64,000 nucleotides of DNA from Euglena gracilis (Eukaryota > Euglenida > Euglenophyceae > Euglenales), in the NCBI GenBank assembly GCA_039621445.1, contig CP154955.1, positions 3,082,017 through 3,146,016 on the forward strand, written 5' to 3'. Positions within the stretch are counted from its first letter, which is position 1. Each line of letters begins with the position of its first letter. The notes beneath the pieces were generated by a model, which did not search any database, was not told the DNA's origin, and worked only from the letters and a program-made list of their open reading frames with translations. Positions 1 to 10,699 of this stretch are shown here, piece after piece. Made by a program: the position numbers and the translations under genes.

Positions 1-13
1 CGAAACCACTCAC

Positions 14-67
14 CCAGCAGGCGAATCAGGGATGCCCTCGTCCTCCACGTTGCGCAGCTCCGCGTAG
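14..67 (-). CDS. internal exon, probable late exon of the carboxylase-like gene
   Basis: A 54-bp GC-rich block. On the minus strand it follows an ACAG acceptor (68-71) and ends at a textbook donor GTGAGT (8-13). The open frame reads YAELRNVEDEGIPDSPAG. It lies directly beside the C/G-run repeat that starts near 75, as many exons here do. No domain is recognised. Being downstream of the carboxylase exons on the same strand, it may belong to that gene's C-terminal part, but phase to the exon at 3.9 kb could not be tested. Confidence 0.5.
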
Positions 68-74
68 CTGTCCT

Positions 75-385
75 CCAAACATTTCGTGGCGACCCGGGGG
101 GGGGGGAGGGGGTCAATTTCCACTCTGAAAAAACCAGCCAGTCACGTTACCCCCCGGGGGGATCGGCCACTCTTGATGCTTATGTTGGCAAGGCAATATT
201 GCCAAAAAGTCTCAAAATAATACAAAAAAATTCCTTTGGCGCCAGGCCAGCCACTTTTTCATTTTCGGGCCTACCTCACCCCCCGGGGGAGGGGAGTCTT
301 GGCCAGAAAACCAGTCAGTCACTCTGAAAAAACCAGTCAGTCACCCCCCCCGGGGGTGGGGTGGGACAGGTGTTAAGCAATGGTA
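75..385. mobile_element. family C terminal-inverted-repeat element (left end eroded)
   Basis: Shares its body with copies at 19.0, 30.2 and 57.0 kb: CACTTTCCACTCTGAAAAAA, CCAGTCAGTCAC blocks, a C(n)G(n) run, the words GATCGGCCACTCTTGA and TATGTTGGCAAGGC, and the right end GTGTTAAGCAATGGTATG (368-385). The left terminal repeat is not intact here, so no target duplication can be read. Confidence 0.7.
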
Positions 386-390
386 TGCCT

Positions 391-900
391 CCAAAGCATT
401 ATTACAAAAAAATGTTCCATTTGTCTGCAGAGAGGCAAGGAAACAAGGATGAAAAGCGGAAAAGAAAGGGGAAAAAACATTTTGATGTAAAACATTTTGA
501 TGTAAAAGTAAAAAAAAATATCTAAAAAAATTGGTGATACGTGTGTGATACATTAAAATTTGCTTGGTGATACATATGTGATACATTAAAGAATTTTTGG
601 TGATACATATGTGATACATTATTTTTTTCAGCTGTGATGCATGTGATACGTAAAATTTTTTTTGGTGATACATACTAGATGGAGGTCTGGCCCAAAGCCA
701 GCCGATTTGGGCTCTTTCAACCCGGATTTTAAAGCTGAACCCTGAAAAGTCCTCAAAAGCACCTTTTTTCGTAATTTCTGCCAAAAACTTGCGCTGTGCT
801 CCAGAAACCCCTCCCTTGGGCTGAAGAAACCCTCTGCGGCGACGGCCAATCGATGGCACAAGGAAGCACAGTGACCGATTTTCGGCGATACAAAAGCCAA
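391..900. repeat. AT-rich intergenic or intronic DNA with TGATACAT tandem repeats
   Basis: From about 530 to 680 the phrase TTGGTGATACATATGTGATA recurs four times with a spacing of roughly 36-50 bp and variants (TGATACGTGTGTGATACATT). Apart from this and A/T runs I see no gene in this stretch. Confidence 0.6.
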
Positions 901-1108
901 AAATGGTCTGGCGTCGTGGTCGTGGGTCGGAGGCATTTGTGCAAACATTGCTTATGTCGGCCCCCAAACGCCTGACACCAAACCTGGAAGGACTTCAGTT
1001 GCAGAGGGCAGCGGTCAGCGGCAACATTGAGGTTGAGCGAGAGGGGTCCAAGGTTTCCGGTGAGGGAATGAAAATGGCAAAAAAAAAAAAAGGCAAAAGA
1101 TTGCAATC

Positions 1109-1410
1109 TCAAAACATATCAAACGATGGGGTAAAAAAAGATCTCACCATTTGGTTGCTTCGACCGCTGCATTTGGGAAGGACCAGCTTTTTCCCTGCAC
1201 ACATCCGTTTGGTTCCGTCAACCAATTCCGCACGATGTGGCTGGAGCTTTGCCCACAGGTCACCAAATTCCTCTTGGTCGTCACCTGCCTGTAGGCTCCA
1301 CTGCTCCAGTGCTTCCATTCTCAGATTCAACTGGATATCCATCCTTTGGAATGCCTGCTTGGCGAGAACTTCGCTGTCAGCTTGGAAAACTTGTCTCTCG
1401 AAAGCATATC
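1109..1410 (-). pseudogene. unidentified coding-like fragment
   Basis: A minus-strand frame of about 90 codons reads with normal protein composition (for example MDIQLNLRMEALEQWSLQ, then DDQEEFGDLWAKLQPHRAEL). It is not composed of simple repeat and is less GC-rich than the exons. It has no recognised domain, no clear splice sites and no partner exon. It could be a decayed transposon gene or an unrelated exon. Confidence 0.3.
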
Positions 1411-1464
1411 ACAGAACTCGTTTTTGGTTCTGGGAGGTGATGAATGTGCAGTCTGAATTAACGA

Positions 1465-1660
1465 ATACCATGCCCCCCCCCCTCGAGCTATTCTCGTCCC
1501 TGGGACTCAGCCCAATGGGAACAGTACGGGGGAGCAGCTCGGGGGGGGGGGGGCTTAAATCCCTCCCGAGCTGTTCCCGTGCTTGATGGTGAGCTATTCC
1601 CGTCCCCCCCCCAATGGGAATAGCTCGGGTGGGGGGGACAGCTCGGGGGGGGGGGGCACA
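1465..1660. repeat. family J palindromic C/G-run repeat (GAGCTRTTCCCGTCC)
   Basis: Repeated inverted copies of GAGCTATTCCCGTCCC and CCCAATGGGAACAG around runs of C and G. The same words return at 41,270-41,350 and 41,570-41,640, so this is a dispersed hairpin-forming repeat. Confidence 0.65.
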
Positions 1661-2098
1661 GGTGCTCAAAATTTTCTACACGTAGCTTTGGTGGTGTTTT
1701 CATGAGTGTTTGACAGGAATGAATCGGAACAGTCCAAACCATTGTGAACCGAGTTTGGTTGTTGTCCACTTAGAAAATCACTTTATGCAAATGAACGTGG
1801 TCGTTGACCATGTGGACTACAGGTTTGCGTCCTTTGTTTGCCCTTCGACGCTGAGATTCTCTTAGCTTCTTGGGTCTTTCTTTTGCTTGACCTTGCAAAG
1901 GCATTTGCTGTTTTCACAAGTTCAGACTCATCAGCCGGCCATACGTCAAATTGGGAAGCAGAACCTCACTGCCCGGTAAACTTCTGGTCGCGAAATCCAA
2001 ATACCGCCTTGCAGGGTTGCCGGGGTCAGAAATTCATGGGAGGCTGCGCCCAGCTTCTGGGCAGGGGCAGGGAGATATTCCGGTCGGCCGAAAATTTT

Positions 2099-2172
2099 AT
2101 TCCGGGGTTTTATTCCGGTTTATTCCGGATTATTCCGGCTTATTCCGGAATTTATTCCGGTTTATTCCGGTC
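2099..2172. repeat. decamer tandem repeat TTATTCCGGT, array 1
   Basis: Units of TTATTCCGG(T/A/C) with slight length changes. A second array of the same unit lies at 3,599-3,675, 1.5 kb away, and both are followed or preceded by the words GGGCAGGGAGATATTCCGG. The two arrays are in inverted relation around that word. Confidence 0.8.
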
Positions 2173-2599
2173 AATTTCTGTCTGAATGGACTTTGGATTT
2201 TTTGCAGTACAATTGGGCCGAGGCGCTCACCCGGGCTTCAGGAATAGGGATGCATTCCTTGGTTGTCCCGCCCAGCCAAGTGGTCACTTCGCACTTGGTG
2301 ATGCTGGTCTGCACACCACAGCAGACCCCGGCCTTCTCGACAAAAAACAAGCCGATGAAAACTGGTGCTCGGGGTTTTCTCTTGAGGCGGGTCCCAATGT
2401 CTTTTGAGGCCTAACTCGCACTTAGCTTTGAAAGTGTAAAATTGGGCCGAGACGCTTTTTGAACACCGAGGCCTGAGGTTCAGGACAATCCGAATTAGCG
2501 TCCCCCTACTCCCGGGGCCGAACAGGGCTCCCCGGGACCAGTGTGCATGACCCCAAAGCGCCAGGTAATGAAACGAGGGAACTGGCACAACAATTTTTT

Positions 2600-3480
2600 C
2601 CATTACAAAATAAAACACATTGCGCTTTGGCGCAATGTTTTAGTTTTTTTTGTAATTCTACGTGGGGGGATCATTGCGCACTTGCGCAATTATAACAACA
2701 TATGCGTCAACATGTGCTTTCATTGCACATCCGCGAATTGGGCACGCTCATATAGAATGAAAATTTACGAGTTATATTGCGCCACGGCACAATAAGAATA
2801 CAATTTTTAAAAATTTAAATTAGCGTGGCTGTTGCGCCGAAGTGGACACCTCAGCAGGCAAACCTTCACGGACAGATCGCAGAGCCTAAAAAAGCAACAA
2901 AACGGGCCAAAAGTCACCTGGCCTGTGTGCACCACCTGGGGAACACAATCGAGGCTTCAAAAATGAGGGAGACACAACGGGGTGTTGGCCCTTTTTTTGG
3001 GGAAAATTCACGTTTCCCGGCGTTCAAACCGGAACATTTTTTTAAAATAGAGCACAGGCTTAAAAAAACACCAAAAGGGCCTGTTTCTTGGGTCCCAACA
3101 ACCGCAAATGATGCGTGTGCCACTGTGGAGGGTCCCCGCGGAACCAGAGGGCCAAAAGGGTGGTTTCACCGCCGGGTTTCAAAAAGAATGCAACGTTGCG
3201 CTGACGCGCAATGCAAAAATCAAAACCTTAAATGTGAGCTAGGTCGCCCAAGAGTGCTATCACCCCTGATTGAAAGATGATTCGCTTTGTCCAATGGGAT
3301 CCCTGCCCCCAAAAATCAGCGTTGATATTGTCCTAGTTCATTTCCATTTGGAAAGAACTCAGGGACAAACATTCACTCAGTGCGGCCCATTTGACAAAAT
3401 TGGGATAAAATCCAAACAAAAAAATGCATTCAACCAGGGGGAGAAACAGGCAGAATGAAGGTGTGCTCCTGATATCAAGT
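2600..3480. other. no gene; TTGCGCAA-rich repeat
   Basis: Contains several TTGCGCAA or near palindromes (about 2,625-2,790, 3,190-3,215). The same theme fills 38,760-39,320, where TTGCGCAA and TTGCACAA recur about every 50-100 bp. The frames present do not look like protein. Confidence 0.45.
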
Positions 3481-3598
3481 GCCGATTGTGCTACTTGCGC
3501 TGTTTTGTTTCTCTTGTGATTTTGAAACCTGAAAATATATCAAACTGCACCTTCATTGCCTTGTGTCTTGCAGCATTTTCAAGCCATTGGCTTACAGT

Positions 3599-3675
3599 TT
3601 TATTCCGGTTTATTCCGGTTTATTCCGGTTTATTCCGGTTTTCGCCATTCCGGTTGATTCCGGTTTATTCCGGAC
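3599..3675. repeat. decamer tandem repeat TTATTCCGGT, array 2
   Basis: Four perfect TTATTCCGGT units (3,599-3,640) then degenerate ones ending in CCGGAATATCTCCCTGCCCC, the reverse complement of the flank of array 1. Confidence 0.85.
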
Positions 3676-3836
3676 CGGAATATCTCCCTGCCCCTGTTCT
3701 GGGTGCCGGGTGGCTGACAGTCCGGGCGACAGCGGTGGCCCAGCGGAGGGGCGAAGCCGGGAAGAGCATCACAGTGGCGGGGCGGGGAAAAAAAGGAGGT
3801 CCAGTTGGGGGTGCGCCGGCGGCTTCGCCACGTCAC

Positions 3837-3931
3837 TTGTCGAAGGACCGACCCCCGGCGAAGTACTGCTGCGGGCCGATGAAGCGCTCGGCGCCAGGCA
3901 GCGGCCGCAGGCCAGCGGGCGTTCGGCGCTC
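3837..3931 (-). CDS. internal exon, probable part of the carboxylase-like gene
   Basis: Minus-strand frame of 31 codons plus 2 bases, ending ERFIGPQQYFAGGRSFD at donor GTGACG (831-836), the same donor as the exon at 17,135. Acceptor GGGAG at 932-936. Without splicing the frame meets TGA two bases later. Strong GC and codon bias. I do not see a clear match to a named part of GGCX, and phase to the exon at 4.7 kb does not fit with these exact borders. Confidence 0.55.
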
Positions 3932-3979
3932 CTCCCGCGCGTGAGAACAGGATGAGATATGGTGTGTTTAATGTGTCAG

Positions 3980-4172
3980 TAATTGCTTATAATTCATTTT
4001 ATTACTATTCTATTTTATCAATTTTTGTTTTGCATTAATTTCAAAATAATTCAGAATGCATTATTGAATTATTATTATAATAATTTTTTGTCAATTAATT
4101 TATTTATTATCAATTTCAATTCATTCATTCATTCATTCATTCATTCATTCATCTATCTATCTATCTATCTAA

Positions 4173-4249
<77 letters not shown>

Positions 4250-4441
4250 CATCTATTTATTTTATTTTATTTATTTATTCATTCATTTATTTATTTATTT
4301 ATTTATTTATTAATTTATTTGTTTGTTTGTTTGTTTGTTTGTTTGTTTATTTTATTGTTCAGTTATTCCATTGATTTATAATTGATTTATATTTTATTTG
4401 TTATATGTATGTATGTATATATATGTATATATATGTATGTA

Positions 4442-4475
<34 letters not shown>

Positions 4476-4490
4476 TGCATATATATTGTG
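3980..4490. repeat. compound microsatellite (ATTC/CTAT/ATTT/GTTT/ATGT)
   Basis: Consecutive tetranucleotide arrays: ATTC (4,118-4,150), CTAT for over 100 bp (4,151-4,252), ATTT (4,255-4,320), GTTT (4,318-4,350), then AT/GTAT. No gene. Confidence 0.95.
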
Positions 4491-4706
4491 GTATTTCATT
4501 GCATTTGGGGATCATGAGATTGATTCATCAAACCTGTTCTCAAAAGCCATTTAAATCCTTGCGCAAATGCTTGCACCCCACCTTGGTGATGCCGGAAGAC
4601 ACAACGACACCGATTCAAGGCTTCTGGCTGGAACTCCGTTTTCGGGTTCCAGCCAGCCCAAAAATGTGCTGTTCTTTTTTTACCAATTTAAAACCTGACG
4701 CCCAAC

Positions 4707-4771
4707 CTCCGCCGTCGCAGCTCGTTCGAGGCTTCGGGCAGCGTCACAGCGCCATTCAGTTGGGCCACCGC
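4707..4771 (-). CDS. internal exon, possible lumenal C-terminal part of the carboxylase
   Basis: Minus strand, acceptor CACACAG (772-778), donor GTTGGG (4,701-4,706); 21 codons plus 2 bases, including AVAQLNGAVTLPEASNEL. The pattern QLxGxVTL resembles the beta-rich stretch of GGCX near 'LLQGEVTVEL', a short and weak similarity. Identity is inferred mostly from position downstream of the 6.8 kb exon. Confidence 0.45.
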
Positions 4772-5448
4772 CTGTGTGGGCCGGGTCCAGTTGAGCAGGG
4801 AAGGCCGGGGGCAGGGCGGTCAGTGGTGCTCACTTCGTAGAACCGATGCCGCCCACTCTTTTTCTTTTTGGAAAACCCAACACACACGACCCCCCCCCCC
4901 GTTCTCGGGGTGGGTTCTTACCACCCAAGAACCCACCCAAAGCCCACCCAAAGCGGACCCAATCATACATCCCTTTAAGGACCCAGGGGGGGGGTGCTGG
5001 GCTAGGGCCAAAAATTTGGGCTGGCTGGAACTTTGGGCTGGCCGGGCACCCGACCCTGGCTGGACCTGAGCTGGGCCAGGCTAGGCCGAAATCGGACAAA
5101 AGCCTAAAAAATGACCGACAAAACACAGTTTTGAAGGGGGGGGGGAAGAGCAAATGTCAACCCCCCCCAAAACACCATTTTGGCCATATTTGGCCATTAT
5201 TTGAACACCTTTTCAAAAATTCTCGGCGCTTCACGCCGAAAATTTTTGAATGCATGAATGCGTGAAGCGCCGAAAATTTGTGGGCTGGACTCCAAAAAGG
5301 ACTGGCTGGCAGGGCTAGCCCCCCCCCCCCCCGGGGTCTGCAAGCCCTTAAAGAGATATATGGGTCCAATATTGTCGAAAATGTTTTTTCAAGCTGGATC
5401 TGAACTTTCGAACATTTTTTGCAAGAAACCCAAACAGAACACTGGAAC

Positions 5449-5929
5449 CAGGGTTTTCTTAAGGACCCCCCCTGGGGGGTCCAGCCTCCGGCTGGCAAAA
5501 AGGCTGCTGGCTGGAAATGAGCTGCTGGCTGGACCCCCCTGGGGGATAGGGGGGGGGGGGGGGGGGGCTCGGGGGGGGAAGGGGGCTGGGCTGGGCTGGG
5601 CTGGGTCGATGAAAAATAATTTTTTCCAAAACATTTTTGCCTTCTCGACATTTGATGGGTGGAGCTGGATCAAGGCTGCGGGGGCTGTGATGGAGGAAGC
5701 TGTGATGAGCGGAAAAAATGCAGGGATAGGTGAGCTGGGCAGCCCAGTTGGCTGGCCAGCCTGCAGCCGGCTGGCCCGGCCGGAACCTAAACCCAACTTT
5801 GTTTCACTCGACCCCCCCCGGGGGGGCTCCCAGCCCGAATTTGGGCTGCTGGCTGGATTTGAGCTGCTGGCTGGCTGGACCCCCCCCCCCCCGGGGGATG
5901 GGGGACCCTCTGGCTTAGGAAAACACCTG
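5449..5929. mobile_element. family B element with CAGGGTTTTCTTAAG ends
   Basis: Left end CAGGGTTTTCTTAAG (5,449) and right end, read inverted, CAGGTGTTTTCCTAAG (5,914-5,929). The flanks CACTGGAA and ATCTGGAA agree at 6 of 8 positions. The body has several C(n)G(n) runs and repeats of GCTGCTGGCTGGCTGGAC, the signature of this family (also at 7.85, 8.06, 28.2, 41.1 and 41.8 kb). Confidence 0.55.
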
Positions 5930-6473
5930 ATCTGGAAATTACCGAACATATTGCACCGTAAATCTCAAATTGTGCTCAAAACAACACGGCTGGAATTCTA
6001 AAAATTCCGGAAAATGATATACTCCCCCAAATAATATCCCACCCCTGGGATCAGGGCTGTACGGGAAGGTCTGGTGGGGGGGGGTCCCACCACAGCATTT
6101 TCACAGAAATTCCACAGCCTGGGATGAGCGTCGTCCAACCAAATAACACATCATTGATAGGGCTGAATACATCCAGACCCCCCAAAAATACATATCTCAA
6201 TACTCAAACTTTTCCACCTACCCACCTCCCTTCCCCGGGGGATAAGTGGGTGATAATCTGAACGTGGCAGAACTGCTCAGGGAAGGGGAAAAAACATTTC
6301 AGGTGACGGTATGGCGTATCGCAACCCGTCAATGGATTTGTTGCGATGCCAGCACACTGCACCGTTTTCCGCAGACTTTTCTCGCACACTTCCCATTTCT
6401 GCCCAGGGGTTTTAAGCCTGGTTTGGGGGGGATAAGAAGATAAATTATGAGATGGGGGCTTCAAGGGCGGAGC

Positions 6474-6790
6474 CAGGCTTCTTTTTACCAGCCCCCCGGG
6501 GGGGGGCTGCCTTGTGCTCTGGGGTGTCTGCCCAGAGCAGCCCCCCCCCCGGGGGGGGGGGTTCAGTTTCGGCCCCTGTGCCCGCCGACCCAACCATTTT
6601 TCTTAAAAAACAGCGGGTGGTGCAAGAGCACTACGGATACCATGGCACTACGGTGCTATAGCAAAACGGGGGGGGGGGTGCTGTAGCACTACCCACCTCA
6701 AAACCAGACCCCAGGGGGGTTCGAAAATGTATGGCCCCTGCCTGCCCATGGCACCCCCCGGGGGAGCGCACTTCCTTAAAAAGAAGCCTG
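6474..6790. mobile_element. family A mini-element, 317 bp, exact TIR and 8-bp TSD
   Basis: Left end CAGGCTTCTTTTT (6,474-6,486) is the exact reverse complement of the right end AAAAAGAAGCCTG (6,778-6,790). Flanking bases are identical: GGCGGAGC at 6,466-6,473 and 6,791-6,798. Internal: three C(n)G(n) blocks, TGCCCATAGCAGG-like stretches and a CACTACGGT repeat. No coding capacity. An 8-bp duplication is typical of hAT-superfamily elements. It lies 48 bp from the carboxylase exon at 6,838. Confidence 0.85.
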
Positions 6791-6837
6791 GGCGGAGCTG
6801 GTTGCACCTAAACTGCCCGAATCCACAGCCGGGGTAC

Positions 6838-6977
6838 CTCCCTGGGCCATCCAGGGAGCCAACGTCCATCCGGCGGAAGGTGTACTGCTGCACCTTGCCA
6901 CCGTTCAGCGTGCAGCGCAGGTCGGTGTAGACCAGCACGTCGTGACGCTCCCACAGCTGGCGGTAGTGGTCCCGCAG
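6838..6977 (-). CDS. vitamin K-dependent gamma-carboxylase-like exon (lumenal domain)
   Basis: Minus strand, acceptor GGCACAG, donor GTACCC, 46 codons plus 2 bases. Peptide parts: LRDHYRQLWERHDVLVYTDL and RCTLNGGKVQQYTFRRMDVG. In human GGCX the matching stretch is '[22 protein letters not shown]'. Phase 0 start joins exactly to the phase 0 end of the exon at 8,663, giving ...IRSHARL-LRDHYRQ..., which follows human 'LKQYATCLSRLLPKYN'. This part lies outside the membrane bundle, on the ER-lumen side in the animal enzyme. Confidence 0.85.
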
Positions 6978-7059
6978 CTGTGCCGGGGGGGGGGGGGTGT
7001 TGGACGGAGCGTGCACCCCCCACATGGGGAGGCAGGTGTCCCCATGACCCCCGGGGCTA

Positions 7060-7330
7060 CGATTGTGGGGCTTCTTCGTTTTGGGAGCCCTTTTATATCA
7101 CCCGGAAAAAACTTTCGGCGCTTCGCAACCGGCGCATTCAGAGATCCAGTTGAACTGTTTTTTTGATATCCATCATGCCCTTTTATGTGGACGACTTCCC
7201 AGCCACCTCTGGCCACATGGCTTAGGAAACCAAAAAGGTTTTTGCGACTGTGGCAAAAAGCCGGTTCATCTTCCATTGGTGTGGGTATGGAATATTCGGT
7301 GGTCATGAACACAGCTGCTGTGGGGGGCAG
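7060..7330. other. intron segment without recognised gene
   Basis: Part of the intron between the exons at 8,663 and 6,977. I see only short non-coding-like frames and one GGCGCTTCGCAACCGGCGC stem. Nothing else recognised. Confidence 0.5.
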
Positions 7331-7644
7331 GCTCTTTTTACCACCTGGGGGGGGAGGCCCGGTGCCTGGTATGAGGTGTGCTGCTATGGGCAGGCACCCG
7401 CACCCCGGGGGCGAAACCGACCCCGGGGGGGGGGGATCGGTGCCTGCGAACCCAGACATTTTTCCTTTGAAAATGGCCATTTTCGGGCCCCCAGCACCTT
7501 CGGTGCCGGGGGTGTCTCTAGCACTGCCCACCCCAAAACCCGACCCCCCCCCCTGGGTGGAAAAAAGTGCCCTGCCTGCATGCCTGCCCATAGCATCCAC
7601 CCCCCGAGGGGGGGGGTGCAACTTTCCTTAAAAAAAAAGACCTG
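7328..7644. mobile_element. family A mini-element, 317 bp, eroded TSD
   Basis: Same length and same internal words as the element at 6,474 (TTTTACCA next to a C(n)G(n) run, GGCACCCG, AATTTTCCTTTGAAAATGGCCA-like core, CACTGCCCACCCCAAAACCC). Ends CAGGCTCTTTTT and, inverted, CAGGTCTTTTTTTTTAAGGA. Flanks GTGGGGGG and GTTGGGGA match at 6 of 8. Located in the intron between two carboxylase exons. Confidence 0.7.
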
Positions 7645-7689
7645 GTTGGGGAGGGGGTTATTGGTTTTTTTGGCAGAAAAACAAACCAA

Positions 7690-8120
7690 ACCAAAACCAG
7701 GGGGGGTTCTGTTTGGGGGGTCGTCTGGGGGGGGGTTCTCATGGGACCAACCTCGCCGCTTGCCCATTGCCTCTCCTCAACTCTTCCGGAGGGTTGGATC
7801 TGGGCGTCCCTGTCCAGGGCAGGGGTTTTCTTGAGGATCCCCCCTGGGGGTCCCACAGGCCAGCTGGAAGAAGGTGCTGGCTGGGATGGTGGTGCTGGCT
7901 GGACCCCCCACCCCCCTGGCGGGGTGCCGTTTGGGAGCTGGGGACCCAAAAGATGCCCCAAAAAGCCGAAATCCAGCTGGGTTGGCATTGTTCAGCCAAA
8001 ATTTGGAGGTAGATCTGTGCCAAAAAAAAAATGGACCAGCCCAAACTTTATTTCAGCGGACCCCCAGAGCGGCTGGGAGGTGCTGGCTGGAAAAAAGCTG
8101 CTGGCCGGCTGGACCCCCCC
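7690..8120. repeat. family B repeat copies
   Basis: Contains CAGGGGTTTTCTTGAGGATC (7,820) and several GTGCTGGCTGGACCCCC blocks with C/G runs. I could not pair its ends, so borders are approximate. Confidence 0.5.
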
Positions 8121-8520
8121 CTGTGTGCACTGTGGCTGTTTGTTTGGTGCCTTTAATCCCTTCTTCTGGCCTGACGCTGTTTTTCACCTCTGGCCCTTTT
8201 TGTCTGTGTACGCGGAGGCGGCCGGAGCCTGGAGGGACTTACCTTGTCTACAACGCTGGCCACCAAGTCTTTTGTTTATGACACCGGCTGGACCTCCCTG
8301 GGGTGAGGGGTAGGGTTCCTTTCGTTCCTTCCTGGTCAAGGGTCGGCCACGCCTTGAAGTTCAGCCTCGCCAATGAATTTGGGGAGGGGGGTGGGTATCG
8401 GCCTGGACTGCCCGCAGTTTCTGGACCCATTTCACCAAAGACCACACTGACTTGGACAATAAACACACCAGCAAAAAACAAAGAACGCACACCTGCCCCC
8501 CCACAGCACACACACACCCA

Positions 8521-8534
8521 ACACAACACAACAC

Positions 8535-8611
<77 letters not shown>

Positions 8612-8612
8612 C
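8521..8612. repeat. (CA)n microsatellite
   Basis: About 90 bp of CA, preceded by AACAC units, 50 bp downstream (minus sense) of the donor of the exon at 8,663. On the transcript it is a UG repeat just after the 5' splice site. Confidence 0.95.
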
Positions 8613-8662
8613 ACAACCACTGATTCACAACGGCTTTGCACAAGGAGCCGGGCGGGGCACAC

Positions 8663-8846
8663 CAGGCGGGCATGGCTGCGAATCATGGACGGGGTGTGGA
8701 GCACCCCGGTGCACTGCTTCCGCGTTAGCCGGAATGGGTGAACGGCAGTGTTGCACGGGTCCCGCAGCTCCACTACCGTGTAGGGTGGACCGGTCTTGAC
8801 CGTGAGCGTGCCCGCGCATCGCTTCAGCATCAGCAGGCCACGCCAG
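8663..8846 (-). CDS. vitamin K-dependent gamma-carboxylase-like exon
   Basis: Minus strand, acceptor CACAG (847-851), donor GTGTGCC (8,656-8,662). One base, then 61 codons, so 184 bp, phase 2 in and phase 0 out. Starts SWRGLLMLKRCAGTLTVK and ends TGVLHTPSMIRSHARL. The start continues the previous exon to make GHRF-SWRGLLMLKR, equivalent to human 'LYGYSWDMMVHSRS'. 'TVELRDPCN'-like text follows the human 'ITYRDGRTGELGYLNPG' region. Junction and phase fit on both sides, strong evidence that this is a functional exon. Confidence 0.85.
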
Positions 8847-8869
8847 CTGTGCGACATGTAAGGCCACGT

Positions 8870-9050
8870 TACGCATGACACATACCACACGTCACACATG
8901 TCAGTCCGTGTCACGCATGACTACATACATACCGTATGGCATGACTACATGTCATACCGTGTCACATGTGACACATGCCATGCCGTGTCAAGTGTGATGC
9001 ATGTCATGCCGTGCTGTGCGCTAATGTGCGGGGCACGCATGCCATGTCGT
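8870..9050. repeat. degenerate tandem repeat around TGTCATGCCGTGTCAC
   Basis: Copies of CATGTCA(T/C)GCCGTGTCA with CGCATGACTACAT variants recur about every 17-30 bp. Palindromic CACATGTGACACATG occurs inside. No gene. Confidence 0.7.
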
Positions 9051-9354
9051 GGTGTGCAGAGCGTCGGGCGTGAGGCGCCTTCGCTGAGCGCAAACTTGCT
9101 CCGAAGGCGTTTTCAGGGGTGTATATTGTTAGGCCTTCTTTTTGGGTCGGTGGATGAAAATTTCCAGGAATCAGCCAACAACCTCTGGTCAGCCCAGCAT
9201 CGCCCAGCATCGCCGAGCATCGCCTTTGAAGCCCTTGGTGGTGTTCCTCCTGCACATGGATCCACTAAAATTCCTGCATCCACAGCATCCATTACAATAC
9301 CTGCTTCCACTCCTTCCACTTTTGTCCGCTTTTGGTCATTCACCCGCGTGTGTC

Positions 9355-9425
9355 ACTTTTGGCCATTCTTGGCCACTTTTGGCCACTTTTGGCCACTGTT
9401 GCCCAATTTCACCAACTTTTGGCCG
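9355..9425. repeat. decamer tandem repeat TTTTGGCCAC
   Basis: Four to five copies of GGCCACTTTT, then decay to CCAACTTTTGGCCGCTTTTGG. A ten-base unit, like several other arrays in this window. Confidence 0.75.
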
Positions 9426-9584
9426 CTTTTGGCTTGCGGCTGTTGCTAGATATGCTTTGATTGCTTTTTCTGGCCACCTTTGACTGTTCTTCGCCCCTTT
9501 GAGACCACTTTGGTCGGCCAGGCACTTTTAGACCATTGGACACGAGCATCTTCCCCCAGTTCTTTTTTTTCTGGCCAAGCCAGC

Positions 9585-9890
9585 ACCAGAATCTGCATCC
9601 ACTGCTTCTAATCCAATCTCTGCATCCACTCCACCCACTCCAGTATCTGCACAATACTTGCATCCACTCCAGTACATGCATCCACTCCGGCATCTGCATC
9701 CAATATATCTTTGTCAAATATCTGCATCCACTGCATTGACCTGCGTCCACTCTATCCACTCCAGTACCTGCATCTATTGCATCTTTTCCAGTATCTGCAT
9801 CTATTTGCATCTCCAGTCTCTGCATCCACTGCATCTTGTCCAGTATCAGCGTCCAATCCATCCACTCCAGTATTTGCATCCATTGGCTCC
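9585..9890. repeat. minisatellite TGCATCCACTCCAGTATC
   Basis: About fifteen imperfect units of TGCATCCACT(C/G)CAGTA(T/C)C, each 15-30 bp, starting as early as 9,270. All translations are repetitive, so the open frames here are not genes. Confidence 0.85.
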
Positions 9891-10302
9891 TAACCTGGCC
9901 AAAATGAAGAGGTGGGGTTCCGATGCTGGGCGATGCAGGGCAGGCTGACATTTTTTTGTATGTCTTGAAGAATTAAACCCATTTATGGCATTACTACACC
10001 CATTTTGGCCATTTTGGATTCGGCCATTTTGTGCTGATTTGGGCAATTATTGAGCTAATTTGGGTCCATGTGAGCAAATCTGTGCCATTTTTGGCGTTTT
10101 CATGCTATTTTGGTGATTTTGGGTCATTTTTTTACAATTTTTTGTGGGCATTGTTGGCCGTTTTGGGGCCCATTTTAGGTTATTTAAGCCATTGTTTGAG
10201 GCATTGACCCAAATTTGAGGGGGGAGTTATCCCAGTTTGTTCAGGTTTGTTCCGGTTTACCCTGGAATATTCCAGAATTTATTACGGTTATTCCATTACA
10301 GT

Positions 10303-10660
10303 ACAAGCTTTTGCTTAAGCACCCCAGGGGACAACTACATGGACTCCCCTCCCCTTGGGAGGGGGGTCTGGGGTCCCTTCTAGAAAAAAATTCCTCTAGC
10401 ACTGAGGTGGAAACCAGGTTTTTAATGTGTTTTTTGGGGGCTGCTTTGTTCCAAAAAAATCGCAAAAAAAAACTGCCAAAAAATGCTCATTTTTGGCAAA
10501 AAAATTCAAATACTTTGCGCCGGTTACTGGGAAAAAAACACTAAATGCCCTCCTAGCGGACCCTCCCCCCCCCAGGTCCACTAGAATTTCTACTAGCCAT
10601 ATTTGGACTGGCAGCAGTCGAGCCCCCCTGGGGGGTGTTCTGCAAACGCTTAAACAGAAG
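10303..10660. mobile_element. family D element, diverged
   Basis: Left end AAGCTTTTGCTTAAGCACCC and right, inverted, ACTTCTGTTTAAGCGTTTGC. Internal order matches the intact copy at 12,547: AAAATTCCTCTAGCACTGAG, GGTTTTTAATGTGTTTTT, CAAAAAATGCTCATTTTTGG, GCGCCGGTTACTGGGAAAAA, CTAGCCATATTTGGACTGGC. No flanking duplication left. Confidence 0.65.
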
Positions 10661-10699
10661 TCTTCTCCGATGACTTTCTGCAATGTTACGCTATTTTAG

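Noticed and set aside
8225-8300. Perfect GTAAGT donor on the minus strand after a short KDLVASVVDK frame
   Set aside because: The carboxylase exons at 8,663 and 6,977 join directly in phase and match GGCX without an insert, and no acceptor gives an open in-phase exon here. Possibly a cryptic site.
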